64,000 bases of DNA. Source: Bacteroidales bacterium. Its GTDB lineage: Bacteria > Bacteroidota > Bacteroidia > Bacteroidales > Prolixibacteraceae. A model generated the notes under the pieces. The model worked only from the letters and a program-made list of their open reading frames with translations, did not search any database and was not told the DNA's origin. Location: the NCBI GenBank assembly GCA_012729335.1, contig JAAYDJ010000021.1, positions 248,001-312,000 on the forward strand, in the 5' to 3' direction. The position numbers and the translations under genes are program-made. This document shows positions 19,701-28,156 of this stretch, one piece after another (position 1 is the stretch's first letter; the number at the start of each line of letters is the position of its first letter).

Positions 19701-20073
19701 CAGAATACAGGGAATCCCTCTGATCATGCAACTCCAGCACATTGATCAGTTTATCCTTCACTCCCGGCACATAACGGGTAATGATTCCGTTCAGTTTGCG
19801 GTTGTTCAGAATGCGTACCAAACCTATAAGTTGTGCAGCCGGAAAGAAAACATACCTCATGGTCAGGAGTCCGAAAAAAAGGAGCGTCGAAAAAAAGAGT
19901 ATCTTCCTCCATACCTGAGACATGAAAAGATTGTATTCCAACAAATTGACTGTCACAAAAAACAATATGAACAACGCTCCGACGATCAACCCGCCTCTGA
20001 TGAACTGATAGAGCAGGTACTTTCGTCGGAAAGCATCGAGTTTTTTTTCAAGTATGTTGAAATCGGAATTCAA
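16780..20073 (-). CDS. DUF4175-type large membrane-anchored coiled-coil protein
   Basis: 1097-residue protein. N-terminal region: two hydrophobic segments at about 20-40 and 55-75, and a third near 150-170. Then a roughly 350-residue beta-rich, probably periplasmic part, and a long Glu/Gln/Lys/Met-rich helical region (about 530-1030) with heptad-like stretches such as EEILERIEKLNSEQ and QQQLEELLD. This layout matches the DUF4175 family known from Bacteroidota and alphaproteobacteria, function unknown. It heads the mnmG operon; a TAnnTTTG element lies upstream on the minus strand. Confidence 0.8.
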   Translation of the reverse strand: MNSDFNILEKKLDAFRRKYLLYQFIRGGLIVGALFILFFVTVNLLEYNLFMSQVWRKILFFSTLLFFGLLTMRYVFFPAAQLIGLVRILNNRKLNGIITRYVPGVKDKLINVLELHDQRDSLYSESLTGAAISQKISELKLVDFGSAISLKNLKNLFFYFVASFAVVTILFMADRSLLTVPGNRILHFNQEFVKPAPYMFILGNDKLEVEKGSDFRVEVECRGKEIPSVLYIHIGGRDFVMKSMGEGRFAYDFSAVVRPVDFHFTDLKHHSAGYLLDVIALPVINSFGVSIVPPGYTGMEGTRFENVGDLKVPAGSILTWNFDCFDTDSLSMERSDSTVLIAEKKGKNLFSVSGMVNQPDHYRVVVFNPKTGPKTAMSFSLQIIPDYFPEIKVVQIADSIQLTRFYFRGNIHDDYGFAKLHFHLVSDDRDTLFPLPVVPYMTDQEFYYTFDFRDFAFLGSSVSYFFSVSDNDGVNGPKTTTSDSFSFTFPDRNEIKKNQEEKYEEIEKLMSQSSQMAAELQSNIRELQLKNLNGNISDWEKSRLVEEIVREKNQLEEILERIEKLNSEQNSYRNTFTEQQQDILKKQQQLEELLDTVMTEELRKLMEEFSKLAEEFDSKQLNELSRKMEMSFEDLSEQLDRNLEMLKKMQIEQKLEDLITRVEELRDRTLEESGEIEKGEDTGKMAEKAREAIHELNDLEQELQSVLLENKEMEKPVNFDDFREDFEEIREDLEKAGDELQKGSRRKGAENQRKASEKMGNMAFAMRQMLEASDSGQNAENMRDLRQILKNLVFLSFSQEDILEKVRSTASGDPAYRMLSRQQQNLSEQSQVIRDSLYALARRAPELGNVVNNEILALEFNLVRSGELMGEGLYSQASANQQLVITAANNLALFLSDVLQSMEDQMSDAQGDSDNSSQGGKPGKMGGLQKQSENLRKQLQQMIEEMKSGMGGKMSRQMGESLMMHEMMQQMLRELMNGGTLGGDARKQLQTIDQLLEQNRRDIMNKRIQPDLLRRHHDIMTRLLEAEKSEMERDQDNKRESHTADDQFYSNPALIFEKNSEKNITIEHIQRNSLKMNSFFQDKYKNYVEKFNSHAKE

Positions 20074-20134
20074 CTGTATAATAATAATCTCTGAAACAAT
20101 TACTTACAAAAAACGCCATTTTAATACCAATGTT

Positions 20135-20142
20135 CAAAAGTA
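20135..20142 (-). promoter_or_regulatory. Putative -7 element for the DUF4175-ybeY-mnmG-apt-uvrC operon
   Basis: CAAAAGTA on the plus strand reads TACTTTTG on the minus strand, matching TAnnTTTG, 61 nt upstream of the DUF4175 start. No -33 box was identified. Confidence 0.45.
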
Positions 20143-20378
20143 TCTTAAAAAATCGAAATATTTATGCTGTCTTATTTTTGCATGATTCATGGCAATTTTT
20201 ATCAGGTAAAAATCTGCATTGAACAACCATCTCGTTTTCTTTTTTTACATTTGAAATATCAACCTGTTTGTTTTTGTTTAAAACGACAGTCCAGGCAGTA
20301 TTCATATTTATGAACACGCCTTGAAAACTTTATTTTAAAACTGATTTTCCGGTATTTAAGAAACATAACATTGTTGAT

Positions 20379-20492
20379 ATGTCTTTAAAAGATTGGTTAC
20401 TGAAGTGTGGAATAATTTCTCCTGAAATCTTTCAACAATATCAACAGGCCAGTATCATTTTCATCTTATTTTCCTTTTTAAACAATTATTAA
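20379..20492 (+). CDS. Possible 37-residue small ORF upstream of the response regulator
   Basis: ATG to TAA frame of 37 residues starting MSLKDWLLKCGIISPEIF and ending in a hydrophobic, low-complexity tail. Its TAA directly abuts the ATG of the response regulator, as a translationally coupled leader would. It could equally be chance or the remnant of a longer gene. No family is recognised. Confidence 0.25.
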   Translation: MSLKDWLLKCGIISPEIFQQYQQASIIFILFSFLNNY

Positions 20493-20870
20493 ATGAATAG
20501 ATACAGGATATTGGTTGTTGAAGACAATCCGCTTAACCAGAAAATTCTTTCCTTTTACCTGGGGAGGGAGGGGCATGATGTGGTGATTGTATCGACGGGG
20601 GAGAAGGCAGTGGAGTTCATGGAGGAGTCGGGTGCCGATCTGGTGATTATGGATTTGATGTTACCGGGGATCAGTGGTTATGAGACAGCCCGCAGGATCA
20701 GGGTGTCAGAGCAGGTTTCGGGCCGGAAAAGTCTCATCATCGCATTGACTGCTAATGCGATGGACAATGACCGGGAACAGTGTTTGAGCGCGGGTATGGA
20801 TGAGTATATGCCAAAACCTTTTGATATCAGGAAACTCCATGATATCTTCGAAGCTTTGAATTTGCAATAA
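20493..20870 (+). CDS. Stand-alone response regulator receiver (CheY-like)
   Basis: 125 residues, a receiver domain only. Acidic pocket Glu10-Asp11, phospho-acceptor Asp54 (in [14 protein letters not shown]), Thr86 (in IIALTANA) and Lys108 (in MPKPFD) are all present, so it should be phosphorylated. The sequence around the acceptor and the [14 protein letters not shown] end resemble receivers of hybrid-kinase phosphorelays. It has no output domain and no kinase gene nearby. It precedes ruvB by 7 nt, so the two may be cotranscribed. Confidence 0.93.
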   Translation: MNRYRILVVEDNPLNQKILSFYLGREGHDVVIVSTGEKAVEFMEESGADLVIMDLMLPGISGYETARRIRVSEQVSGRKSLIIALTANAMDNDREQCLSAGMDEYMPKPFDIRKLHDIFEALNLQ

Positions 20871-20877
20871 GGAAGGC

Positions 20878-21900
20878 ATGGCAGATTTGCTGGACATCAG
20901 GGGGAACAGTTATAACGACAGGGACCGTGATTTTGACAATCAGTTGCGGCCTTTGTCGTTTGGGGAATTCAGCGGGCAGGATCAGACGGTGGCGAATCTG
21001 CGTATATTCGTGAAAGCGGCCCGGCAGAGAGGTGAATCCCTTGATCACGTATTGCTACACGGTCCGCCCGGTCTGGGTAAGACCACCTTGTCATCGATCA
21101 TAGCCCATGAGATGGGTGTCAACATAAAAATCACTTCAGGACCGGTACTGGACAAGCCTGGGGATCTGGCGGGACTGTTGACCAATCTGGAACCACACGA
21201 TGTGCTGTTTATCGATGAGATCCACCGGTTGTCGCCCGTTGTAGAGGAGTATCTCTATTCGGCGATGGAGGATTTCCGGATTGACATTTTGATAGACAAG
21301 GGGCCGAGTGCCCGTTCGATACAGCTGGAACTTAATCCTTTCACACTGGTAGGGGCTACCACCCGTTCAGGTTTGCTCACTTCGCCGTTGCGGGCCCGTT
21401 TCGGAATTAAATTTCATCTGGAGTATTACGATGTGGAGGTGCTCACCAAGATTGCGCACCGGTCGGCGGCTATTTTACATGTGCCCATCGAAGAGAGGGC
21501 GGCCGTGGAAATCGCCTCCAGGAGCAGGGGAACACCCCGTATTGTCAATGCGTTGTTGCGGCGGGTACGTGATTTTGCGCAGGTCAAGGGATCAGGGAAG
21601 ATTGACCTGGAAATCACCCGTTACGCCCTGGAGGCGCTGAATATCGACAAATATGGTCTTGATGACATGGACAACCGCATTCTGGTGACCATCATTGACA
21701 AGTTCAGGGGCGGACCGGTAGGAATTTCCACCATCTCCACGGCGGTTGGGGAGGATGCGGGGACCATCGAGGAGGTATATGAACCTTATCTCATCAAGGA
21801 AGGTTTTCTGAAGCGCACTCCGCGGGGGCGTGAAGTGACAGAACTGGCCTATCAGCATCTGGGGCGGCACAGGTATGGCGACTCCCCCACCCTATTCTGA
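20878..21900 (+). CDS. ruvB: Holliday junction branch migration ATPase RuvB
   Basis: 340-residue AAA+ motor that drives branch migration with RuvA. Walker A GPPGLGKT is at 62-69, Walker B FIDEIHRL at 111-118, sensor 1 GATTR and the arginine finger region SPLRARFG follow, and the C-terminal winged helix has [18 protein letters not shown]. The product is complete. Its 3' end overlaps the convergent glutaminyl cyclase-like gene by 9 nt. RuvA is not encoded in this window. Confidence 0.98.
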   Translation: MADLLDIRGNSYNDRDRDFDNQLRPLSFGEFSGQDQTVANLRIFVKAARQRGESLDHVLLHGPPGLGKTTLSSIIAHEMGVNIKITSGPVLDKPGDLAGLLTNLEPHDVLFIDEIHRLSPVVEEYLYSAMEDFRIDILIDKGPSARSIQLELNPFTLVGATTRSGLLTSPLRARFGIKFHLEYYDVEVLTKIAHRSAAILHVPIEERAAVEIASRSRGTPRIVNALLRRVRDFAQVKGSGKIDLEITRYALEALNIDKYGLDDMDNRILVTIIDKFRGGPVGISTISTAVGEDAGTIEEVYEPYLIKEGFLKRTPRGREVTELAYQHLGRHRYGDSPTLF

Positions 21901-22965
21901 ACAAACAGGTTCGATTTCAAACATTTTTGGCCACAGTTTACCGGTGACCAGCAGGTTTCCGGAGGGAAGTACGGCAATACCGTTTAGAACGTCGAGACGG
22001 TCTGAAGTGCCTGCGGCCATGACGCTTAGAATCCCTTTCAGGTCGAAGACAGCCTTCACCTTTCCGGTAGCGGCGTCTATTTTGATGATCATGTCGGTCC
22101 CCCATACGTTGGCCCAGAGATGCCCGTTATCATACTCCAGTTCATTGAGGTATCGGTATACTTTTTCTTGATCGGCGACCTGCAGTTTTCTGATTACCCT
22201 GAATCCGGAAGGATCTATCCAGGTCAGGGTTTCCGTGCCGTCACTCATGATCAGGGCTTTACCGTCATTGGTAAGCCCCCACCCTTCCTGTGAGGCAAAG
22301 GCAAAACTGTCGACCACGGCAAAATCGGAAAGCCGGTATACAAAACCAGTCCGGTGCCTGTAAGTCAGCTGGTAGATTTTTCCGTCAAGAATCGTAATGC
22401 CCTCCCCAAAATAGCGGTCGTCGAGTTTGGCCGAAAGGAGAATTTTTCCGGAGGTAAGGTCGGTCTTATAGAGCGCAGAGCGGCCATTTTCACCGGTACC
22501 CTCATAGAGATGCCCCTGGTGAAACTCCAGTCCCTGTGTAAAGTGTTCCCTGTGGTGGGGATATTCCCTGACGACCCGGTAGGAGCAGGCGATGGGGGCC
22601 GAGTCGGAAAGCATGGTGAAGTTGCGCAGAAGGGTCGACGACCTGCCATCCTGACTGGTGGTAACGATCCTGACTGTATTGACACCGAGGAGGCCTTTTC
22701 CGGAAATATCATGTGTAAATTCTTCCCTCTGGTCAGTCACAAGCAGTTCGTTGTTGAGAAAAAGTTCGGTTTTTGGAAGCTGATTTTTCGGGGCTTTGAT
22801 TTTGATATGCAGGGACATTGCTTGTCCGTACCGGTAATTTCTGGCGGCAGGCACTATTTCCAGCAGGGCGACCGGTTTGGCCGATTTGCCGGCTTTACCC
22901 GAACATGAACAGATCATCACCAGTGAAAGTAAGAACAGCACTACCGGAAGGGGATAGGTTCTCAT
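21892..22965 (-). CDS. Glutaminyl-peptide cyclotransferase-like beta-propeller lipoprotein
   Basis: 357 residues. A hydrophobic signal ends in ICSC with the likely lipidated Cys21, so it is a periplasmic or outer-membrane lipoprotein. A domain of about 90 residues precedes a plant-type glutaminyl cyclase propeller: [71 protein letters not shown] and [20 protein letters not shown] are the family repeats. It would convert N-terminal Gln to pyroglutamate. In Bacteroidota many secreted proteins expose N-terminal Gln after signal cleavage, which would give it substrates (inference). Confidence 0.87.
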   Translation of the reverse strand: MRTYPLPVVLFLLSLVMICSCSGKAGKSAKPVALLEIVPAARNYRYGQAMSLHIKIKAPKNQLPKTELFLNNELLVTDQREEFTHDISGKGLLGVNTVRIVTTSQDGRSSTLLRNFTMLSDSAPIACSYRVVREYPHHREHFTQGLEFHQGHLYEGTGENGRSALYKTDLTSGKILLSAKLDDRYFGEGITILDGKIYQLTYRHRTGFVYRLSDFAVVDSFAFASQEGWGLTNDGKALIMSDGTETLTWIDPSGFRVIRKLQVADQEKVYRYLNELEYDNGHLWANVWGTDMIIKIDAATGKVKAVFDLKGILSVMAAGTSDRLDVLNGIAVLPSGNLLVTGKLWPKMFEIEPVCSE

Positions 22966-22988
22966 GACGAAGGAATCAAAAGTTTATG

Positions 22989-22996
22989 CAAAAGTA
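22989..22996 (-). promoter_or_regulatory. Putative -7 element for the glutaminyl cyclase-like gene
   Basis: Minus-strand TACTTTTG, 23 nt upstream of the ATG at 22965. It predicts a leader of about 17 nt. Confidence 0.5.
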
Positions 22997-23009
22997 AACA
23001 GATCTCCTC

Positions 23010-23017
23010 TATCTTTG
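23010..23017 (+). promoter_or_regulatory. Putative -7 element for the flippase gene
   Basis: TATCTTTG matches TAnnTTTG, 16 nt before the flippase ATG (23034), predicting a leader of about 10 nt. It lies 13 nt from the divergent minus-strand -7 element, so the two promoters must overlap. Confidence 0.5.
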
Positions 23018-23033
23018 CCAAAAAATATCAGCT

Positions 23034-24521
23034 TTGAATCCCTTCAGGAAACTATTGGGCGATACAGCCATTTATGGGGTGAGCAGTATCGTGGGGAGAT
23101 TTCTCAACTGGTGGCTGGTACCCTATCATGCCGGTATTTTCAGGCCTGAGGAGTACGGGGTGGTCAGTAACCTTTACGGATATGTCGCCTTTGCCATGAT
23201 ATTGCTGACCTATGGCATGGAAACGGGTTATTTCCGGTTTGCCTCCAAAGGTCAGAATCAGGCAACGGTGTTTTCTACCTCCCTCCTTTCACTGTTTTCC
23301 ACCACGGCTCTTTTCCTGCTGGCGATGTTGCTTTTCAGGGGGGAGATTGCCTCGGCCATGCAATATGGGGAGCATCCCGAATTTGTTTGGTGGCTGGCCC
23401 TGACGGTGGGGCTCGATGCGGTAACAGCCATACCTTTTGCACAACTCCGCCTTCAAAGCCGGCCGCTCAAATTCGCCGTGGTCAAAATGGTCAACATCGG
23501 CCTCAACATTGGTTTCAACCTTTTTTTCCTGTCGCTCTGCCCGCTGATCCTCCGTCATTATCCCGCCTCGCCCGTCGCTTTGCTTTATGATCCGTCGGTG
23601 GGTGTAGGCTATGTGTTTATTGCCAACCTGCTGGCGTCTCTATCTACACTGCTGATGCTCCTGCCGGAAATTCTCGCCGTCAGACTGCAGTTCGACCGCC
23701 TCCTTTTCCGGCGCATGATGAATTATTCCTTTCCCATTCTGATCATCGGACTGGCTGGAATGGTCAACCAGAATATCGACAAAATTCTGATTCCCTTTCT
23801 CATTCCGGCGGAAAAGGACCCCATGTTCCAGTTGGGTATTTACGGAGCCAACTATAAGCTGGGCGTACTCATGAATATGTTCATCCAGGCGTTCCGCTAT
23901 GCCTTCGAACCCTTCTTTTTTGCCAGAAGTTCCACCGAATCCACGGCCGACCCTGCTATTTATGCCGTGGTCATGAAATACTTTGTCCTTTTCGGTCTTC
24001 TTATCTTCCTGGGAATGACCCTTTACATCGATATTGTCAAACTTGTGATCCCCATGGAATACCGGGTGGGAATTAAAGTGGTCCCCCTGATTCTGATGGC
24101 CGATCTTTTCTTTGGCATCTTTTTCAGTGCCTCCATCTGGTACAAACTGAAGGACCTGACGTGGTACGGAGCATGGATCGCCCTGACCGGGGCCGTCATC
24201 ACCATTCTCCTCAATTTCCTCCTGATTCCGGTCATGGGTTATATGGGGTCGGCCATCACCGTTTTCATCTGCTTTTTTATCATGATGGTTATGAATTACT
24301 TCTGGGGACAGAAGTATTATCCCATCCCCTACGACCTGAAACGCATCGGCTTTTATTTCCTGGCCGCCCTGTTGCTTTTCTCCCTTTCCCTGCTGACCGC
24401 CCGCCTTTCCCCCTGGGTCAAATTTCCTGCCAATACACTCCTGCTCCTTCTTTTTTTGCTCCTGGTTTTCCGGAAAGAGTGGACTGAATTGTCCTCATTA
24501 TTATTTAAGAAAAAAGGATAA
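23034..24521 (+). CDS. Oligosaccharide flippase family membrane protein (Wzx/MurJ-like, MOP superfamily)
   Basis: 495-residue polytopic protein with about 12-14 hydrophobic segments. The N-terminus (LLGDTAIYGVSSIVGRFLNW, then PEEYGVVSNLYGYVAF) is typical of polysaccharide flippases that move lipid-linked oligosaccharides across the inner membrane. The conserved MVNQNIDKILIPFLI region and YGANYKLGVLMNMFIQAFRY follow mid-protein. No glycosyltransferase genes are adjacent, so the substrate is unknown. It lies between ruvB/QC and rpiB with its own promoter. Confidence 0.88.
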   Translation: MNPFRKLLGDTAIYGVSSIVGRFLNWWLVPYHAGIFRPEEYGVVSNLYGYVAFAMILLTYGMETGYFRFASKGQNQATVFSTSLLSLFSTTALFLLAMLLFRGEIASAMQYGEHPEFVWWLALTVGLDAVTAIPFAQLRLQSRPLKFAVVKMVNIGLNIGFNLFFLSLCPLILRHYPASPVALLYDPSVGVGYVFIANLLASLSTLLMLLPEILAVRLQFDRLLFRRMMNYSFPILIIGLAGMVNQNIDKILIPFLIPAEKDPMFQLGIYGANYKLGVLMNMFIQAFRYAFEPFFFARSSTESTADPAIYAVVMKYFVLFGLLIFLGMTLYIDIVKLVIPMEYRVGIKVVPLILMADLFFGIFFSASIWYKLKDLTWYGAWIALTGAVITILLNFLLIPVMGYMGSAITVFICFFIMMVMNYFWGQKYYPIPYDLKRIGFYFLAALLLFSLSLLTARLSPWVKFPANTLLLLLFLLLVFRKEWTELSSLLFKKKG

Positions 24522-24536
24522 AAAAGTAAAATATAT

Positions 24537-24544
24537 TAAATTTG
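24537..24544 (+). promoter_or_regulatory. Putative -7 element for rpiB
   Basis: TAAATTTG in an AT-rich stretch just after the flippase stop, 50 nt before the rpiB ATG. No -33 box was found. Confidence 0.4.
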
Positions 24545-24594
24545 TTGTTCTTCACGGGGAATTCCCAGATGGAGGTAAAAGATCAGAGTTTGTT

Positions 24595-25056
24595 ATGGAG
24601 GAAAGAGTCATTGCTATGGCCAGTGATCATGCCGGTTTTGCCCGGAAACAGGCGGTTATGGCCTGGTTCCGGGCAGAAGGGATCAGGTTTGCCGACCTGG
24701 GTTGTTATTCTGCGGAGAGTTGTGATTATCCTGAGTTTGCCCATGCCATTGCCCGGGCGGTCAGTACGGGGGAATATCCCCTGGGGATTACCTTTTGCGG
24801 CACAGGACAAGGCATCAGTATCACGGCCAACAAGCATCAGAAGATCAGGTCAGCGTTGTGCTGGAATACCGAAATTGCCCGGCTGGCCCGGGAGCACAAC
24901 GATGCCAATATCTGTGCTATTCCGGGGCGTTTCGTCACCGACGAGGAAGCTGTAGCCATTGTGAAAACATTCCTGAGCGCCCGTTTTGAAGGAGGCAGGC
25001 ATCAACGCAGGATTGACGCCATACCACTGGATTGCACCGGCGGCTCTACTTCATAA
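24595..25056 (+). CDS. rpiB: Ribose-5-phosphate isomerase B
   Basis: 153-residue cytosolic enzyme that interconverts ribose 5-phosphate and ribulose 5-phosphate. The family opening ASDHAGFA includes Asp11-His12, and the catalytic Cys68 lies in GITFCGTGQGISITANKH. The conserved NDANICAIPGRFV segment follows. The length is typical. lutB follows after 36 nt on the same strand and may be cotranscribed, although the functions are not obviously linked. Confidence 0.95.
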   Translation: MEERVIAMASDHAGFARKQAVMAWFRAEGIRFADLGCYSAESCDYPEFAHAIARAVSTGEYPLGITFCGTGQGISITANKHQKIRSALCWNTEIARLAREHNDANICAIPGRFVTDEEAVAIVKTFLSARFEGGRHQRRIDAIPLDCTGGSTS

Positions 25057-25092
25057 CCTGAGAAAAAAAGAATTACACGTTCGATATCATTG

Positions 25093-26463
25093 ATGCAGGG
25101 GGGGGAGAGAAAATTCTTAAGGCAGTCGGTGATTGCATTTAACCGGAGACACCGGGCTGTTCTGGGTCACAACATCCGCACATATGAGGAGGCTGTGGCC
25201 AGGGGTAAAAAGCGTCATGCCCGGTATGGGGAATTCAGGGATTATGCGGCCCGGGTAAAAGAGGGTGCCCTGGGTTCACTGGCCGATCATCTGGAGGAGT
25301 TTGAACGGCGGATTACCGCCCGTGGTGCCCGTGTTTACTGGGCCCGCACGGCGGAACAGGTCCTGGAGATCGCCGGGGAACTCCTCACACGGAACCAGGC
25401 CCGCCTGGTGGTCAAAAGCAAATCAATGATCACCGAGGAGACCGGTTTCAACGAGGAAGCCCCTCTTTGGAACTGCGAGGTGGTGGAAACCGATCTGGGG
25501 GAATTCATTGTACAGACGGCCGGTGAAAAGCCTTACCATATTCTGACCCCGGCCATGCACAAGTCCAAAGAGGATGTGGCCCAACTATTCAGGGAGAAAT
25601 TCGGAACCGCCGCTGAAGCCACCCCCGCCGAAATTGCCGCCTTTGTCAGGCGCCATCTGCGGAGGAAGTTTGCGGAGGCCCATGCCGGCATCACCGGGGC
25701 CAACTTTATCGTAGCGGATATCGGGGGCATCGGACTTACCGAGAATGAAGGCAACGGCCTGATGACCGTCAGTACACCTGATCTGCATATCGTCATTGCT
25801 GGCATCGAAAGGGTGATTCCTGAGGTGCGGGATCTTCCTTTTTTCTTTCAGTGGGTGGCCCTTCATGGGACCGGACAGCAGGTCTCGGCTTACAATACGC
25901 TGTTAATGGGGCCGCGTGCTTCCGGAGAAAAGGATGGGCCCCGGGAAATGGTGGTGATTCTTCTCGACAATGGGCGCAGCCGTTTGCTGGCCCAAGGCGA
26001 GGAACAGGCCGCCCTGCGGTGCATACGCTGCGGCGCTTGCCTTAATGCCTGTCCCATTTACCGGAATGTGGGCGGTTATACCTACGGATCGGTCTACACC
26101 GGTCCGGTGGGATCGGTGATCACCCCCTTTTATGAAGGATTCCGGGCATATGGTCATCTGAGCTATGCCTGTACAGTCTGCGGCCGATGCAGCGAGGTAT
26201 GCCCTGTGAAAATACCTCTTCATGAACTTCTGCTCCTTAACCGGCAGCAGATGCATCAGATCACCGGAGGATCTCCCCTCTGGAACGGAGGCATGAAGGC
26301 ATACCGCTATCTTTTTGCGCGGCGGTCACGCCTCGACAGAACCGGTGGCCGCACCAAAAACCGGCTCATGACCCTCCTCCCCTCACCTGCCGGAAAAGGA
26401 AAGAAAATGCCCCGGTTTGCCAACCGTTCCTTCAGTGCCCAGTGGAAAACTTTAAATAACTGA
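25093..26463 (+). CDS. lutB: LutB-type iron-sulfur lactate utilisation protein
   Basis: 456-residue LUD-domain protein with two 4Fe-4S ferredoxin-like clusters: C310-x2-C313-x2-C316-x3-C320 and C360-x2-C363-x2-C366-x3-C370. The LUD part has KSKSMITEETGFNEEA and FIVADIGGIGLTENEGNG. LutABC oxidises lactate to pyruvate, but neither lutA nor lutC lies next to it here. The start is ATG 25093; a TTG directly before it also reads as a start. The Rrf2 regulator gene follows after 3 nt and is likely its coregulated neighbour. Confidence 0.9.
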   Translation: MQGGERKFLRQSVIAFNRRHRAVLGHNIRTYEEAVARGKKRHARYGEFRDYAARVKEGALGSLADHLEEFERRITARGARVYWARTAEQVLEIAGELLTRNQARLVVKSKSMITEETGFNEEAPLWNCEVVETDLGEFIVQTAGEKPYHILTPAMHKSKEDVAQLFREKFGTAAEATPAEIAAFVRRHLRRKFAEAHAGITGANFIVADIGGIGLTENEGNGLMTVSTPDLHIVIAGIERVIPEVRDLPFFFQWVALHGTGQQVSAYNTLLMGPRASGEKDGPREMVVILLDNGRSRLLAQGEEQAALRCIRCGACLNACPIYRNVGGYTYGSVYTGPVGSVITPFYEGFRAYGHLSYACTVCGRCSEVCPVKIPLHELLLLNRQQMHQITGGSPLWNGGMKAYRYLFARRSRLDRTGGRTKNRLMTLLPSPAGKGKKMPRFANRSFSAQWKTLNN

Positions 26464-26466
26464 TAT

Positions 26467-26910
26467 ATGTTGTCCAATACCTGCAAGTACGCTCTGCGCG
26501 CACTTATTTACATGGCCAAGTATTCCGGTGACGAATCCCGGATCGGCATCAAGAAAATCTCAGCCGACCTCAGCCTCTCTTCCCCGTTCCTGGGAAAGAT
26601 CCTTCAGAACCTTGTCAAACAGAAGCTGCTGGTCTCCACCAAGGGTCCCAACGGGGGTTTCAGTCTCTCCAAACCTCCCGGGGAGATCTCCCTCTGGGAC
26701 ATCGTGATTAATGTTGACGGAGAGGAGTATTTCACCAACTGTCTGATCGGCCTGAGGCCCTGCAAGGCTCATGATACATCGAAGCCTTTCTGCCCGGTCC
26801 ACTTCAAATATGAGGAGCTCCGCAAGGTCACCACTGAATTTTACAAGGAGACTTCCCTGAAGATCATTGCCGACGACATCGAAAAATTCGAGGATCTGGT
26901 GAGGTTGTAG
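26467..26910 (+). CDS. Rrf2-family transcriptional regulator with three cysteines
   Basis: 147-residue winged-helix regulator. It opens with the Rrf2 signature MLSNTCKYALRALIYMA, has the wing KGPNGGFSLSK and an ISLWDIV helix. Cys92, Cys99 and Cys109 (C-x6-C-x9-C) sit where IscR/NsrR bind a 2Fe-2S or 4Fe-4S cluster, with slightly longer spacing, so redox, iron or NO sensing is plausible. It lies 3 nt after lutB and its TAG overlaps the hemW GTG by one base. Confidence 0.92.
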   Translation: MLSNTCKYALRALIYMAKYSGDESRIGIKKISADLSLSSPFLGKILQNLVKQKLLVSTKGPNGGFSLSKPPGEISLWDIVINVDGEEYFTNCLIGLRPCKAHDTSKPFCPVHFKYEELRKVTTEFYKETSLKIIADDIEKFEDLVRL

Positions 26911-28037
26911 TGGCGGGGTTGTATTTTCATATTCCCTTTTGCCGGAAGCGGTGTCACTATTGTGATTTTTACAAAACCACGCAGGTGCGGTTTCTGCCCC
27001 GGTATCTGGCGATGGTGGCCGGGGAACTGGCTTTGCAGAAGGATTACCTGGAGGGGGAATCCCTGGAAACCCTTTATTTTGGAGGGGGAACGCCCGGGTT
27101 GCTGGCGGCGGGGGAGGTATCTGCCCTTCTGGATAGGGTAAATGCTCTTTTTTGTGTAGTTTCGGGGGCGGAGGTCACCCTGGAGGCGAATCCCGACGAC
27201 CTCATTTCAGGAAAGCCGGCGGCCTGGCGGGCTGCGGGAGTCAACCGTCTCAGCCTGGGAATCCAGTCGTTCGACGACGGCCACCTCAGGGCCATGAACC
27301 GCCGCCATACCGCTCTACAGGCCCTCGAGGCCGTCCATACGGCCGTGAATGAGGGATTCACCGATATCAGCATCGACCTGATCTTCGGTTTACCCGGGCT
27401 TTCCCTTTCCCAATGGGAGAATACGCTCGACACAGCCCTTTCCCTGCCCGTCAGCCATATTTCGGCTTATCATCTCACTTACCATGAGGGGACTCCCTTT
27501 TTTACCTGGCTGCGCAGGGGCATGCTCAGGGAAGCCACTGAGGAAGAGAGCCTGGAGCAGTTCAGTATGCTGATGGCCAAGACGGCCAAAGCCGGTTTCG
27601 AGCATTACGAAATCTCCAATTTTGCCCGCAGCGGCGCCTATTCGAGGCACAACCGGGGGTATTGGTCGGGGGAAAAATACCTGGGTCTGGGGCCTTCAGC
27701 CCATTCTTACAACGGCCATTCCCGGCAGTGGAATGTGTCGAGCCTGCAGAAGTACCTCCAGGCCCTGGAAATCGGGAAGGTTCCTTTTGAGGCAGAGGAA
27801 CTGACAGCCACTGACCGGCTGAATGACTATCTGATTACCCGCCTGCGCACCCGCTGGGGGATTTCTACCGGGGCCCTCAGGGCCGAATTCGGGGAGGCGG
27901 CCACCGCCGCCGTGCTCGCTTCGGCTCGTCCCTTTCTCGACGAGGGAACCCTCACCGAAAATGAAGGAGCCCTTTGCCTCTCCCCTGCCGGCATCATGGT
28001 CTCCGACCGGATCATGGCCGCCCTCATGAGCGTGTAA
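26910..28037 (+). CDS. hemW: HemW-like radical SAM heme chaperone
   Basis: 375 residues. The radical SAM CxxxCxxC is at C11, C15 and C18 (FCRKRCHYC), followed by LYFGGGTPGLL and EANPDD. The HemW signature HNRGYW is present in SRHNRGYWSGEKYLGLG, which separates it from coproporphyrinogen III dehydrogenase HemN. HemW inserts heme into respiratory proteins. Translation probably starts at GTG 26910, overlapping the Rrf2 stop. Grouping with an Rrf2 regulator and an Fe-S protein suggests joint redox control. Confidence 0.93.
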   Translation: MAGLYFHIPFCRKRCHYCDFYKTTQVRFLPRYLAMVAGELALQKDYLEGESLETLYFGGGTPGLLAAGEVSALLDRVNALFCVVSGAEVTLEANPDDLISGKPAAWRAAGVNRLSLGIQSFDDGHLRAMNRRHTALQALEAVHTAVNEGFTDISIDLIFGLPGLSLSQWENTLDTALSLPVSHISAYHLTYHEGTPFFTWLRRGMLREATEEESLEQFSMLMAKTAKAGFEHYEISNFARSGAYSRHNRGYWSGEKYLGLGPSAHSYNGHSRQWNVSSLQKYLQALEIGKVPFEAEELTATDRLNDYLITRLRTRWGISTGALRAEFGEAATAAVLASARPFLDEGTLTENEGALCLSPAGIMVSDRIMAALMSV

Positions 28038-28156
28038 TAATGCGGAAGAACCAGCGTGCCGGGAAGCGAAGTCCCCTGCCCCATTTATGAACCTTTCACG
28101 AGAAGAGTCACCCGGGCCTGGGGGTGTGCTTGTCCGGGAACTCTCTTCCGGAAAAA

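Larger units (their letters stand above)
20095..20492. other. AT-rich divergent intergenic region
   Basis: About 400 nt, very AT-rich, between the divergent DUF4175 and response-regulator genes. It contains a minus-strand -7 element (20135-20142), a plus-strand TATTTTTG at 20173-20180, and a 9-bp inverted repeat TGTTGATAT (20372-20380)/ATATCAACA (20438-20446). A 37-codon reading frame at 20379-20492 is listed separately. No RNA gene was recognised. Confidence 0.6.
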
